64,000 bases of DNA from Diprion similis. Its lineage: Eukaryota; Arthropoda; Insecta; Hymenoptera; Diprionidae. Made by a program: the position numbers and the translations under genes. Each line of letters opens with the position of its first letter. The first letter of the stretch is position 1. The stretch spans positions 10,754,001 to 10,818,000 of the forward strand of contig NC_060117.1 of the NCBI RefSeq assembly GCF_021155765.1. Reading direction: 5' to 3'. Positions 1 to 9,531 of this stretch are shown here, piece after piece. The notes under the pieces are model-generated. The model worked only from the letters and a program-made list of their open reading frames with translations. It ran no database searches and was not told the origin of the DNA.

Positions 1-149
1 GCTTTTAAGAGTCGTCCGTGAATATGTACCGAACTTTTGTCGGGTAATATGCATAAATCCTGATGATGAACGGTGATTCGAATTTCATCGCTGTTGTTGA
101 AAGTTAACGAGGCGTAAGGTTTGTGAGCGTGAATTTCGTAATGCGCAAG
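1..149 (-). pseudogene. Polinton major capsid protein, N-terminal remnant
   Basis: This stretch aligns by eye, in the same orientation, with about 62990-63115, where the start of a Polinton-type double-jelly-roll major capsid protein can be read on the minus strand. Only the first part of the gene is present. It runs off the left edge of the window and is cut on the other side by a 127-bp piece of integrase DNA. The reading frame is not clean. By family knowledge the intact protein would build the virion-like shell of a Polinton. I infer a dead capsid gene. The identification rests on similarity to the better preserved copy at the right end of the window. Confidence 0.6.
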
Positions 150-276
150 GCTGGTATTACGTCAGTCGTACGAAGAGATCAGAGCGAAACCTTCCAAACC
201 GCCAAAGTTCAAAACCGGTGACAATGTTCGAATCAGCAAGTTAAAAAATGTCTTTGAGAAAGGTTACACTCCCAAT
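150..276 (+). pseudogene. Displaced integrase fragment inside the capsid region
   Basis: These 127 bases match 5121-5247, the C-terminal part of the Polinton integrase gene, in the same orientation with about five mismatches and no gap. The fragment sits between the capsid remnant and the next capsid-module gene, where the right-hand Polinton copy has no such sequence. It is a secondary duplication or template-switch product, not a functional gene. Confidence 0.85.
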
Positions 277-284
277 GGATTCGT

Positions 285-538
285 CGAAGATGACCGGTGT
301 TTAAATGTTTAAGATTTCTTTTTCCATGGTACGTAGCAGACAATAAAACAGCAAAATCGGATTTTTATTTGCCGGAATTTCCTTTTTCAAAAAGTGTCAG
401 TTTCAAGCCCAGAGCTATCAGGAACTCTACGTTCCGAGTTGTTAGCGGTTCATGAATCGATCGATGACTGACTTGATCGGGACATGTCGACTTACTGATA
501 TACCTACTCTTTGGCTGTCTATCATAAACGATACCCAT
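285..538 (-). pseudogene. Small Polinton capsid-module protein, decayed copy
   Basis: The stretch is collinear with the open 78-codon gene at 63147-63383 and lies at the same place, between the major capsid and penton-like genes. Its start codon lies three bases beyond the stop of the penton-like gene. Frame breaks prevent a continuous reading here. The function is unknown to me. The conserved position between capsid genes suggests a virion or assembly role, which is inference only. Confidence 0.5.
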
Positions 539-541
539 CGT

Positions 542-1228
542 TTATTGCGATTTGATGTGTAGTCTCACAGTTATAACTTCACCACGAAAATTAACCAAGT
601 CTCCGTCTTGATCCAGTAACCGAAGCTGAACGTGCTCTATGGTCCTGACGGCGATCGGAAGGTAAGTGACGTGCGATGGCACTTCCACGATCTTATATCT
701 TGGTGGGACGGTTGGAAAAAATTCGTGAATAGTTTGTACTTTACGTCCGTTGACGTAGGCACCCGTGGTAATGCTGCACTCAACTCGCAACGCGTTGACC
801 TTGAGTATAGTTACAGGCACGTCTGATTCGTGAGTTCTATCAGCCTCCAATACACGAGGTGTGAATCCCAAAAGTCGAGCAATGGAATCGTCCGGTTCAA
901 AGTTTAGAATGTGGTTGCATGTGATTTCGCTGCGTAATGTGTTATTTTTGGGCTTAATGTTGAGCCTGATGTTTGTATTTCTTAGCACGTTTTAGAGATA
1001 CTTCTCTATGCCTTCGATCTCGTAGCTCCCGGTAGGTATGGTGATCACTCTATCAGCCACGTAAATTTTATTGTGACCAACATCAACGTTGGGGATCGAA
1101 TTGAAGGTCAACAATTCTACCAAGCCAAGAGCATAACTTTTATCACGAGCAAGTTCAATCAGTGGGAAATATTGCGCTTCGAGAATCAAAGAGGTTCCCG
1201 AAATTGTTAACGTTAGTAAATCATCCAT
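542..1228 (-). pseudogene. Penton-like minor capsid protein, one in-frame stop
   Basis: A single frame of about 228 codons reads through with one interruption, a TAA at 992-994, where family members as I remember them carry glutamine (CAA). The N-terminal part (1228 to 995) includes the segment VADRVITIPTGSYEIE. The C-terminal part includes LLGFTPRVLEAD, VNALRVECSITTGAYVNG and HEFFPTVPPRYKIVEVPS, and ends in VRLHIKSQ. I recognise this as the conserved minor capsid (single jelly-roll, penton-like) protein of arthropod Polintons. By family role it would occupy capsid vertices. It lies 30 bases downstream of the protease gene in the same direction. The stop makes this copy non-functional unless read through. 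Confidence 0.72.
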
Positions 1229-1258
1229 GGTTGCGAGTGATAGACTGGCTGTGTTGAA

Positions 1259-1615
1259 TTACGCATCATACTTATATAGCTCACCGCTCAAAAATTTCAA
1301 GCACGAATGTCCGCATTCGAATGTATCATAATCCTGGTACCGTTCATGATTGTATTCAACGCTACCGATACCGAGATATTTTATGAGGACCGAAGGTGGT
1401 TGAAGGTTACCGAAACTATCAAAGTAATCGATGTTACTGTCACGTTTCTTGTACGCAACCCAGTGTGTTCCCGGACCCTCTTTGTCGTCAAGGTTGACTA
1501 TGGCTGACTCGTTTCTTCGTGGACCGCTGTTGGGCATTTCGTTCTGCATAAAAACACCGCGGAAATACGGTATCTTGAAGATTTTTGCATATTTCAAGAA
1601 GTCCCAATCGGTCAA
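1259..1615 (-). CDS. Adenain-type cysteine protease of Polinton
   Basis: The 118-residue frame is open. It carries the adenovirus-protease-like catalytic set in the expected order: His51 in GTHWVAY, Asp66 in YFDSFGN, Gln94, and Cys101 in FECGHSCLKFL. The seven-residue spacing from Gln to Cys is the same as in adenain. By family knowledge such enzymes (C5/Ulp1-like fold) cut capsid precursors during virion maturation. The gene lies between the PLA2-domain gene and the penton-like gene on the same strand, forming a capsid-maturation block. This is one of few genes here without an obvious break, although its neighbours are dead, so activity is doubtful. The start is the first ATG of the frame. 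Confidence 0.82.
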   Translation of the reverse strand: MTDWDFLKYAKIFKIPYFRGVFMQNEMPNSGPRRNESAIVNLDDKEGPGTHWVAYKKRDSNIDYFDSFGNLQPPSVLIKYLGIGSVEYNHERYQDYDTFECGHSCLKFLSGELYKYDA

Positions 1616-1686
1616 CGCTCGACGTGGTAGCTTCGCATCTAGTTTTTTGGAAGATGGAGACCGAGACCCGTTTTATACGGTTTCAA

Positions 1687-2433
1687 CTAAAGTCCTTTAC
1701 CCAACACTATAGCTTCCAGAGTTTTGTTGTGTCGTTTGCTCTCCTCCAGTTTTCGTTTAGCAGCGCTCGCATCGTTCACAGCCTTTGCTATACCTGCTGC
1801 GCCACCAGCTATCGCGCCTGTGGCACTAAGTCCAGCGAAAATGGGAATCAGAAATGATAGAAATCTACCAACTTTTGAATGTACTGGTAGAACGCGCGGT
1901 GTTCGCACTTTACATTTACCACCCGCTTTTTGAACGGCGTTTTCAGCTCCTTTGAGCGCAGACTCGATAGCTACTTTTTCATCGTTGCTCGAAATCATGG
2001 ATCTTTTCGCAGCATTTATAATTTTTCTTAAGGTCACGTTTTTTGGTTTTCGAATTCTCATTCCTACTTTTGATTTCACTTTCATTGTATTAGCTACCGC
2101 CCAAGCCGCTGCTTTCTCGCTCCAATTGGCGTCCGATGCGAAAACCCGTTTCCACCTTTTTTTCAGCCAACACCCTATCAGCCGCGTTCCTGACTTCAAA
2201 ATTTTACGATTCTGCGAGTAAGCAATGTCGTGGTTCTTGCAAGCTGCGTCGAGAGGATTGATTCCCGGATCACCTCGCGCGAGTCTTTTTGTCAACTTTG
2301 TACCAGGTCCACAGTATTGATAACCAGGTACGTGCAATTCGACTGGAAGACTGTTGATGATTTTATTCACCAGACCTTTGCTGCGATGTTGCCGTTTGCT
2401 GCTTAGTTTACCTCTGTGCACGGTCATGTTCAT
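1687..2433 (-). CDS. PLA2-domain minor virion protein of Polinton
   Basis: The 248-residue frame has a basic N-terminus, then a parvovirus-type phospholipase A2 core: a calcium loop at residues 38-45 (YQYCGPGT) and the catalytic pair His68-Asp69 in ACKNHDIAY. The middle is lysine-rich. Near the C-terminus a glycine/alanine-rich hydrophobic segment (FLIPIFAGLSATGAIAGG) is followed by a charged helix. By analogy such proteins help particles cross membranes; that role is inferred. The TAG at 1687-1689 falls where the 63690-64000 copy continues in frame, and the natural end here would be near 1639, so about 16 codons are lost. It is transcribed away from the ATPase gene with only 57 bases between the starts. 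Confidence 0.72.
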   Translation of the reverse strand: MNMTVHRGKLSSKRQHRSKGLVNKIINSLPVELHVPGYQYCGPGTKLTKRLARGDPGINPLDAACKNHDIAYSQNRKILKSGTRLIGCWLKKRWKRVFASDANWSEKAAAWAVANTMKVKSKVGMRIRKPKNVTLRKIINAAKRSMISSNDEKVAIESALKGAENAVQKAGGKCKVRTPRVLPVHSKVGRFLSFLIPIFAGLSATGAIAGGAAGIAKAVNDASAAKRKLEESKRHNKTLEAIVLGKGL

Positions 2434-2490
2434 GCCCTGACTGACGGAAGAGGTTTAAAACCGGGGTATTTATTGAAAATCTGGTCAGTT
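2434..2490. promoter_or_regulatory. Compact divergent promoter between PLA2 gene and ATPase
   Basis: On the plus strand GTTTAAAACC stands 33 bases before the A of a TCAGTT initiator (A at 2487), four bases ahead of the ATPase ATG at 2491. On the minus strand an A/T-rich AATAAATA box lies about 33 bases before a TCAGTC initiator (A at 2442), nine bases ahead of the PLA2-gene ATG at 2433. TATA-to-initiator spacing near 31-33 is standard for insect RNA polymerase II core promoters. Assignment is by eye. Confidence 0.55.
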
Positions 2491-3202
2491 ATGTCCAAGA
2501 TGCAGTTTGAGGCACAACCTATTAAGCTGCCCGTGATAAATGTCGACAAACTATCGAAGCAAAATGTGAAAAGACAAAAACGGCATGGGGAATTACTTTC
2601 GAACAGTGTGCGTGCAATATTCTGCGGACCGTCTAATTGTGGTAAAACTAATGCGTTGCTCACACTTATAACCCATCCCAACAGACTTAGATTTGAAAAT
2701 ATCTATATCTACTCAAAATCCCTTAACCAACCGAAGTACCAATTGTTGAAGCAATTGTTGGACAACGTTGAGAATAAGGAGTATTTTCCGTTTACCGAGT
2801 GTGAGCAAGTGATTACACCGGACGAAGCACGACCCAACTCGATAATCGTTTTTGATGATGTAACGTGCGAGAAGCAGAACAATATTAGAGCCTACTTCTG
2901 CATGGGCAGGCATCACGATGTTGATTGTTTCTATCTCTGTCAGACGTACGCGCGTATTCCCAAACATCTCGTGCGCGACAACGTAAACTTACTCGTGTTA
3001 TTCAAACAAGACGATATAAACCTGAGACACGTATACAACGACCATGTGAACACCGATATGTCTTACATACAATTTAAAGACGTGTGCTCCGCATGCTGGA
3101 ACGGTGATAAGTACGGGTTTTTTTGTGACCGACAAAGACAGCGAGCCCAACCAAGGACGTTATAGGAAGGGGTTCGATTCTTTCATTAGCCTGGAAAAGT
3201 AA
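2491..3202 (+). pseudogene. Polinton genome-packaging ATPase, frameshifted near the end
   Basis: Counting from the ATG at 2491, a Walker A motif GPSNCGKT lies at residues 46-53, and a Walker B-like SIIVFDDV follows around residue 125. This is the layout of the FtsK/HerA-type packaging ATPases of Polintons and related viruses, which by family role pump DNA into capsids. The frame stays open to 3165, but the last codons are out of register. A run of seven T at about 3117-3124 appears to hold one base too many, and the alternative frame ends at a TAA at 3200-3202. I chose 2491 rather than upstream starts because it sits four bases after a good initiator. The motor core is intact; only the tail is broken. 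Confidence 0.8.
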
Positions 3203-3236
3203 TAAAAATCTTGCGTCTCCAAGCGAGAGACACAGT
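3203..3236 (+). promoter_or_regulatory. Putative core promoter overlapping the ATPase end
   Basis: TAATAAAAAT begins inside the last codon of the ATPase frame. It is followed by ACAGTAA with its A at 3234, which is 31 bases from the TATA-like start at 3203. It would drive the coiled-coil protein gene. This is the same spacing as at the other Polinton genes in the window. Confidence 0.4.
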
Positions 3237-3262
3237 AACGTTGCAGACTCCGTTGCGTCAAC

Positions 3263-4170
3263 GTGCGGAGCTCTAAAATTCCTGAGCAAAAAGAAGTCCT
3301 ACATTTGATTGCTCAAGCGAGTGCTGCGAACCATCGAAAACACAGATTGCTCAAGTCGGGCAAGGAATCCACGGCTCGCAAATTAAGTGACGTTTTCAAA
3401 CCAGTATTGACTCCGTTGCGAGAACTGGTGAATGTTACAAAAGAGATGAAACCTGTGAAACAAGAAGTGCAAGAAATTAAACAAGAAATAAAGCAGATGA
3501 AATATGAAACGAACAATGAAACAGTCTCGGAAATGGATGATTCCTTTGCTTCGGCAGGAGATGAAACAATCGTAGAAACACCTGTTGATTAAACTGAGAA
3601 TGAGTATTTTGAAATGATGAGAGATGAGACGAGAAAAAGTGAATTGGACAACGTGTACGGTGTACGCAACCTCTCAACCGGACTAATGACTGGTGATTCG
3701 TTAATGAGTTTTGAGACTGACCACATCCATATTGGTGATACGCTTTACCCAAAAACGAAGGGTGTGGTGGAACTTCCGACCGAAATGAAGTCGGACAAGT
3801 CTTGTGTGAGCTACGGAGATCGGGAAAATTATACAAACATAATTCTTAAAACAAACGCACATAAAAAATATTACTTATCTCATGGAGCTGTTTGGAGCGA
3901 TGACAGTTACAAATTAAAGAATCTCAATGCCGCATTGCTGGTTTATTCACCATCACCTCAGCAAAAGAGTAAAGGTCTACCCTCGCAAGCTATGATTACT
4001 CGACTAGGTGTTCAAACGGAATACGTTTTCTGGGATGATCCAAACGAGTTAGTGGAGCGTCTTCGTCTACTCCTAGCATCCTAGAATCCTAGACGGCGGG
4101 AAATCCGAGTCAGAATAACGAAACAATGTCCATTATCGAAGAACTGCGCGAAGCAGAAATCATTCATTAA
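3263..4170 (+). pseudogene. Polinton coiled-coil protein of unknown function, broken
   Basis: One frame runs from about 3263 to 4081, interrupted by a TAA at 3590-3592. A second shift near 4082 moves the last codons (ending SIIEELREAEIIH) into another frame that stops at 4168-4170. The N-terminal third is rich in Lys, Glu and Gln with heptad-like spacing (KPVKQEVQEIKQEIKQMKYE), so a coiled coil is likely. The C-terminal part has conserved-looking patches GDTLYPKTKGVVELP and YVFWDDPNELVERLRLLLAS. I recognise the tail as recurring in arthropod Polinton-like copies but know no function. No clean ATG is visible at the start; GTG at 3263 only marks where the open frame begins. Confidence 0.6.
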
Positions 4171-4203
4171 GCAGCCCCCATCGCTATTGCATTCATTTCC
4201 GAG

Positions 4204-4551
4204 ATGAGCGTCGATGTGTTCGGACGGCACCTGGATAAAAACACAGCTGCGGGTAATCGCGGCCCTCCTGGTGTCGGATTTCTAATCACTGCCGACGGAC
4301 ATTACGATCTACAGAATAAAAGACTGTGCAATATCGCAGAACCTGTTAGGCATAACAATCCTGTAACTTTGAAAATCTTACGACGGAAATTCAACTTGCT
4401 GCAAAAACAAGTCGACAACCTCGATCAAATGATCAAAGCTTTGGAGATCACCACGCGGAAGGCTTTGAATACCTATAACGCGGATTTTGAAACAGGCAGA
4501 GACCTGTCGATTCGAAACGCTGAAATCATTTCAAATTGGACACCAGACTAA
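4204..4551 (+). CDS. Small fibre-like/coiled-coil Polinton protein
   Basis: The 115-residue frame is open from the ATG at 4204. The N-terminal half carries GNRGPPGVGFLITADGHYDL and then a KRLCNIAEP segment, a pattern that resembles linkers in trimeric fibre proteins. The C-terminal half is a likely coiled coil (LRRKFNLLQKQVDNLDQMIK). A degraded relative lies at 29780-30115, also just ahead of an integrase fragment, which supports a real gene in a fixed Polinton position. An attachment or assembly role is speculation. Confidence 0.55.
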   Translation: MSVDVFGRHLDKNTAAGNRGPPGVGFLITADGHYDLQNKRLCNIAEPVRHNNPVTLKILRRKFNLLQKQVDNLDQMIKALEITTRKALNTYNADFETGRDLSIRNAEIISNWTPD

Positions 4552-4563
4552 AAGCATTGGAAT

Positions 4564-5490
4564 ATGAACGAGAAAAAGCTAACGCTGATGACGGAACTGC
4601 ATAAACCTGCACGCCGGAATTACCCGCGTCGCCGTGTAGACGTGCGCGGCATCAACGAGACCTGGCAGGCGGATCTTGTTAATATGATGTCATACGCAGG
4701 ACAAAACAAAGGCTATGGGTACATGCTCACAGTCATTGATATTTTTTCAAAGTATGCGTGGGCAGTGCCGATTAAGAGCAAGTCCGGGGATGATGTTACA
4801 AAGGCCATGGAATCTGTGCTAACTCAAGGACCTGTACCGAAAAAATTACACGTGGATAGAGGAACGGAATTCTACAACTCAAAATTTGAATCTCTTATGT
4901 CACGCTGTGGAATCAAACCCTACTCCACGTACAGTAATTTAAAGGCTGCGATCTGTGAACGGTTTATTCGTACGCTGAAAAGTATAATGTGGAAACGGTT
5001 TAGTATGTAAGGAAGCTACAAGTGGCTCGACATTTTATCTGATTTAGTATCGGCTTACAACAACACGAAACACCGAACCATAAGAATGAAACCATCGGAT
5101 GTCACCGTTGCGAACGAAAGGCTGGTATTACGTCAGTCGTACGAAGAGATCAGAGCGAAACCTTCCAAACCGGTAAAGTTCAAAACCGGTGACAATGTTC
5201 GAATCAACAAGTTAAAAAACGTCTTTGAGAAAGGTTATACTCCCAATTGGACGACTAAAATATTTACAATAAGCCAAGTAGAAAATACCAATCCTGTGAC
5301 GTACAAGCTCAAAGACTACCAAGGTCGAGCCATCGCTGGTGGTTTCTACGAACAGGAGCTCCTCAAGGTTGAACATTCGGACATCTATCTCGTGGAAAAG
5401 GTGCCCCAGAAGCGGGGAAAAAAATTATACGTCAAGTGGCTAGGTTTTGACAATACACACAACAGTTGGACAAATGAATCTGATATGTAA
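4564..5490 (+). pseudogene. Polinton integrase with chromodomain, one in-frame stop
   Basis: A single frame of about 308 codons contains a retroviral-type catalytic core: Asp37 in TWQADLV, Asp98 in HVDRGTEFYN and Glu132 in AAICERF, with DD-x33-E spacing. TAA at 5008-5010 interrupts the frame just after the core. The same frame then continues through an SH3-like region and a chromodomain-like end (YVKWLGFDNTHNSWTNESDM). By family role it inserts the element's linear DNA into host chromatin. It starts 13 bases after the fibre-like gene, and its 3' end faces the polymerase gene. Pieces of it recur at 150-276 and 30211-30789. This copy would give only a truncated core. Confidence 0.85.
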
Positions 5491-5495
5491 TATTG

Positions 5496-5531
5496 AATAA
5501 ACAAAATTATTTTCAAGTATTTGTCTTTATT
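5496..5531. terminator. Back-to-back polyadenylation signals
   Basis: AATAAA at 5496-5501 follows the integrase stop on the plus strand. TTTATT at 5526-5531 gives AATAAA on the minus strand just beyond the polymerase stop. The two convergent genes thus share a 79-base gap with signals for both. Confidence 0.6.
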
Positions 5532-5569
5532 TTTACATCTTAGAGATACAATTCATACCGATGCTCAGT

Positions 5570-8500
5570 TTAACTGCAGGTCTTGTAGCCCCACGGCAGC
5601 GTATCAGATGTGTTTCGAAATACGATACGCTTATTGTCGTTCCAGCTCAGTGCTACTTTTTTCTGTTTGATAGTATGGACCTGATGCTTCTGACTCTGTA
5701 TCAGACTCTGATATTCGACTAAATTCTCGTGTTCTAAAGCACACTTCAAGTGATCATCGAAGGGTAAAGTTTTTAACAGGGATCCTTTGACACCCTTGGC
5801 TCGTTTTTTATCCTCACCCTTCCCCATCACTCTAAATGAGTACAACTTTGCTCTCAGGCCAATAAATTCTGCCATTATTTTTCCGTTACACTCATCTTTC
5901 ATCAAATCCAGAACTTTTTTGTTAACCAACGGCATTCCGTAGGCATTATCAGGTGGATAATCGGAGGTATCAAATTTATCCAAGTCTTGTTTGATGCATT
6001 TGTAAATGTTGGGGACGGTGGAATGATATATCAAACTATCCGTGTCAGTGTACATTAATTTTGCCTGATGTCCAAATTGCGTTTTAATATACTTGTTGTG
6101 AAATCGTAGATAAAGGTCTTTGCGAGATCTGAAATGGAGAAGCCTGCATATAATGGTTTGTTGAGTTTGACTGTCGTTCTACGCAATTCAACTATTATCA
6201 TATCTTTATCAAAGATTGTGCAGCTGTGGAAATTTGGTTTGGCTGTAGTGGCTGTAGTAGCTCTAGCACCATATCTTCCATCCCATTTCGTGATCAGCCT
6301 GCTCTCTCTACTTTCTGATATTTTCCATTGTCTTATCGAAAACTGCGTTGTTCATCAGTTTACAGAAGTTTTTTTCGAATTCATTGTTTGATTTTTTGCG
6401 TAAGCCTGTATTTTAAATCTACGTACTTTTTGAGCCACGGTGTTTGTCTAAACTTGAGAACTCTATGAATTTCAACTAATTTTAAACCTAATTCTAAGCA
6501 TTGTTTCAAGACGCGATAATAAACAATGCAGTTTTGCTTGGAAAGTAGCGTGGTCGTCAATTTCGGCTTCTTAGTTTCTGAGATGGGAGGTATGTAGTGT
6601 TCCGGACACAGTGGTAAATCTTTATGCATTTCATGCAGTTCCTCAGGATATCCCAAATATATCTCCAATATGTAGCCAAACTCCGCTCCGTCTGTGATCG
6701 CAAAAACATCGAATTGTCTGAAATCTATTATCCATTCGGAAAAACTGCATGGCAGATCAAAGCTTATAGCCGCAACGTACAAGTTGTTAACGTCGAAGTT
6801 TATGAGATGAGACTCTTCGAGCGCTAGATTGAAAGCATGTCCCATGTATCTATTGTTAGCCTTTGCATATCGATTACAGCATTGGGACACACCACCTCGA
6901 ATATCTTTTTCTATAAACATAAGCATATCTATATCGGTGAGAATCTCGAGTTCGATACTGGTACATTTTAACATTGCATCAAACGAGAGACCGGGTGCTG
7001 TAAAATAATGTAACGGGTCCAGGTTGTACATTGCATAACAATTTTGTCGAAAGTTTTCAAAAACGACAGCCAACAGAGAAACATCAGTTTGCAAATATAA
7101 GTCTGAATATTCCCCCAATGTTTTAAGGTTAAAAGCTTGCCAAACTTCACACGCGTGTGCGTAATCGTTATCCAAAATATCTTGGTTGTTTAATTTTGAA
7201 TAAAATTTTTCTTCAGGTGGTAACTTTACGTCCTCGAGCTTCTCCCAACTATCCATGTACTCGTACGGAAAAACACCTTTCCTGGTTAATAACTCGAATT
7301 TTTCAGAGCTTGTGCAAAATTTACGTGTAATTGCTTTCTGATTGTCATTCAAATATGTTGCCAATTTTTCGAGACTGCTGGGCATAAAACGAAACAAATC
7401 TATGAATCTAAACTTTATATGTATCCCCGTTACATGTTTTGTGAATGAAATGTACTTTTCTTTGTTCACGGGTAAAAGCTGAATAGTACCCTGGAAAGTT
7501 GTGGCCAATGCTCTAATCAAAAAATGCGAATCGTAACCCGACAGATTGTGAAATATCACTGGGATGATATGCGAGTTTTGATAATTAAGATCACAGCTTT
7601 GATGCGCATGACCACGGTACTTTCCTGTGAAATGACAGTGATTACGGTGTTTCACGTCTTCGCGCGCGAACGGCTTTTCACAAATATGACATACCTTTGA
7701 TAAATCAAATTCGTTGATTTGATTGAAGTTCAGCGACTCCATAGGTACAATAGTTTCGAAATACGTTTCTAACGAGTGTGCCAATTGCTCTAACTCGTTC
7801 ACAAACCATTAGATGCAAGTCTCCCCGCGGTTAATTTTGGACGTTGAAATGGAATCGTTGAAGGTGCAATGCAGGTAATATGCTATACTGTAAGGAATAT
7901 GATTTTGGTAAATTGTTCTATATTCTGACACTTGAATATTAGTAGCCTGCAACAAGCATTCTAGATCCGCGTAAATACAGAACGGAACGGTTTCTTTATG
8001 CTTAAGATAAAAAATTTCCGAGTCTTTTCCCCTTCCTCGGGTAGAACAATTTTAGTCTTGTTTAAAGTCATGCAATAAACGCTATGGTTTGCCAAACATC
8101 TTTTATATTGGAAGTGCATCAGACATCTATCACACAACCAGATACGAGGATGGTGCTTAGAAATTTGAAAACTTGTCAACCATGATAAATTGCGAATCCA
8201 AGCAAAATGAAAGATTCTATTTTTTTTTACAATATTCCGTATCAATATCATCGTCATCGTCTGTAATTTCGGTTTCCACTGCCAAGAGATGAATTACGGG
8301 TTTATCGGGCTTATTCTGACTCAAGTGAATCGGTACTATTTCACTTTTTTCCCACCATCTTGGTCTATATCATAAACATTGATGGAAAGTCCGTTGAGTT
8401 TTTCAAATTTCGAAATAGTATTTTCATCTAGAGACATAGGAAAGTTTATACTGTCATACCGTAGCACTAAGCTGAAATGAGGATACGAGCTGGTTATGTT

Positions 8501-9305
8501 GGGATTTTTGTTGTTAGCTGGGTACAGAACTGCGGTGACCGACCAAAGGAAGCAATACGAGTCGTTGTTTCGGATGTTAACTACAGCCTTCTTATCTCTG
8601 ATGTGCTTCGGTAACGGGGTGTAGGTATACAGACCACCTCGAAGTGGTGTATACTTGTTAATGTTGACGGCAAGATTGATAATTTCAAGTAATGACCAGC
8701 CTGAATCCTTTTCCTGGAAATCTTCCACCTTTGTTAACAAACGGTTTGTTACATTTTCGATGAACCATTCGTTAATATCCGTTGTCTGGAGGATGATTTC
8801 GTTTCTTGTATTGAAAAATTTGTTCCCTTCTACTGTGTGATCATCCTTCTTTACTTAGAATTTACAAGCCAGGATGGCGTTTACTTTTAGGCTCCCCGTT
8901 TTCCGCGAAGCGTTTTTCAGTCTTGTCACAGCTAGTAACTTTGCGTCTTCTAGAAACCTCTCTACGTGTTTGTGTTTCAAATTGGTGATGGATCCTGTTC
9001 GTATTCTTCCCTCGAAAGCAGACTCCAATTCCTCCCAGTGTACGCGATCGCTTCGTCTGTGTTTCCGCGTACCGTCACCCGTTCTCCGAAGCCGTTTGAA
9101 TTTTTCCGCCAGCGATTTCAAGAGTCCGACTGTTGTGATTATTTTCGTTTTCTCACCCATCATTGAAGCCTTTCGCAGAATTTTGTTGAGAAGCCGGGTA
9201 TTTTGCGTCCTAATCCATTTCTAAATCTCCGTTGGCGATGATTTGTCCAACATCTTGTACGTCGTCCGTAATGTTGATCAATTTCAAACATTTCGCAGAT
9301 TCCAT
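5570..9305 (-). pseudogene. Protein-primed DNA polymerase B of Polinton, multiply broken
   Basis: Polymerase segments follow each other from about 9163 down to 5570 in several frames (9163-8855, 8740-8336, 8257-7961, 7802-6381, 6055-5570). Exonuclease-type motifs include FHNLSGYDSHF and TDVSLLAVVFENF. The polymerase region shows FDVNNLYVAA (motif A position), VNKKVLDLMKDE and the motif C sequence YTDTDSLIYH. The family makes its own DNA copies using a protein primer. The possible first ATG at 9305 lies downstream of a good promoter, but a stop follows about 31 codons later; the block starting at 9163 is the first certain piece. At least four frame interruptions make it dead. The 3' end abuts the integrase 3' end. 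Confidence 0.85.
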
Positions 9306-9344
9306 CTTTCTCACTTCTCACGAGCTCTTGACAAGTTCAAACAT

Positions 9345-9380
9345 GAATGATCGTTTGCTGTGATGGTAATCCTTTATATA
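9345..9380 (-). promoter_or_regulatory. TATA/initiator promoter of the polymerase gene
   Basis: On the minus strand TATATAAAGG begins at 9380 and the initiator TCATTC has its A at 9348, exactly 32 bases downstream. An ATG follows at 9305. Spacing and both motifs match the arthropod core promoter consensus. Confidence 0.65.
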
Positions 9381-9531
9381 GAGCTAGCTATACGTGTGTC
9401 TATTGCGCGTGGTGTCGTGTCATTTGGTGAACATGGGAGCCGCCATACGATATCACATTTCTCCGTTTACAAAACATAAACACAAGGGTTTGTTACATAA
9501 GAGTCCTGGAGAGGTATCTGGTGGGGAGAAA

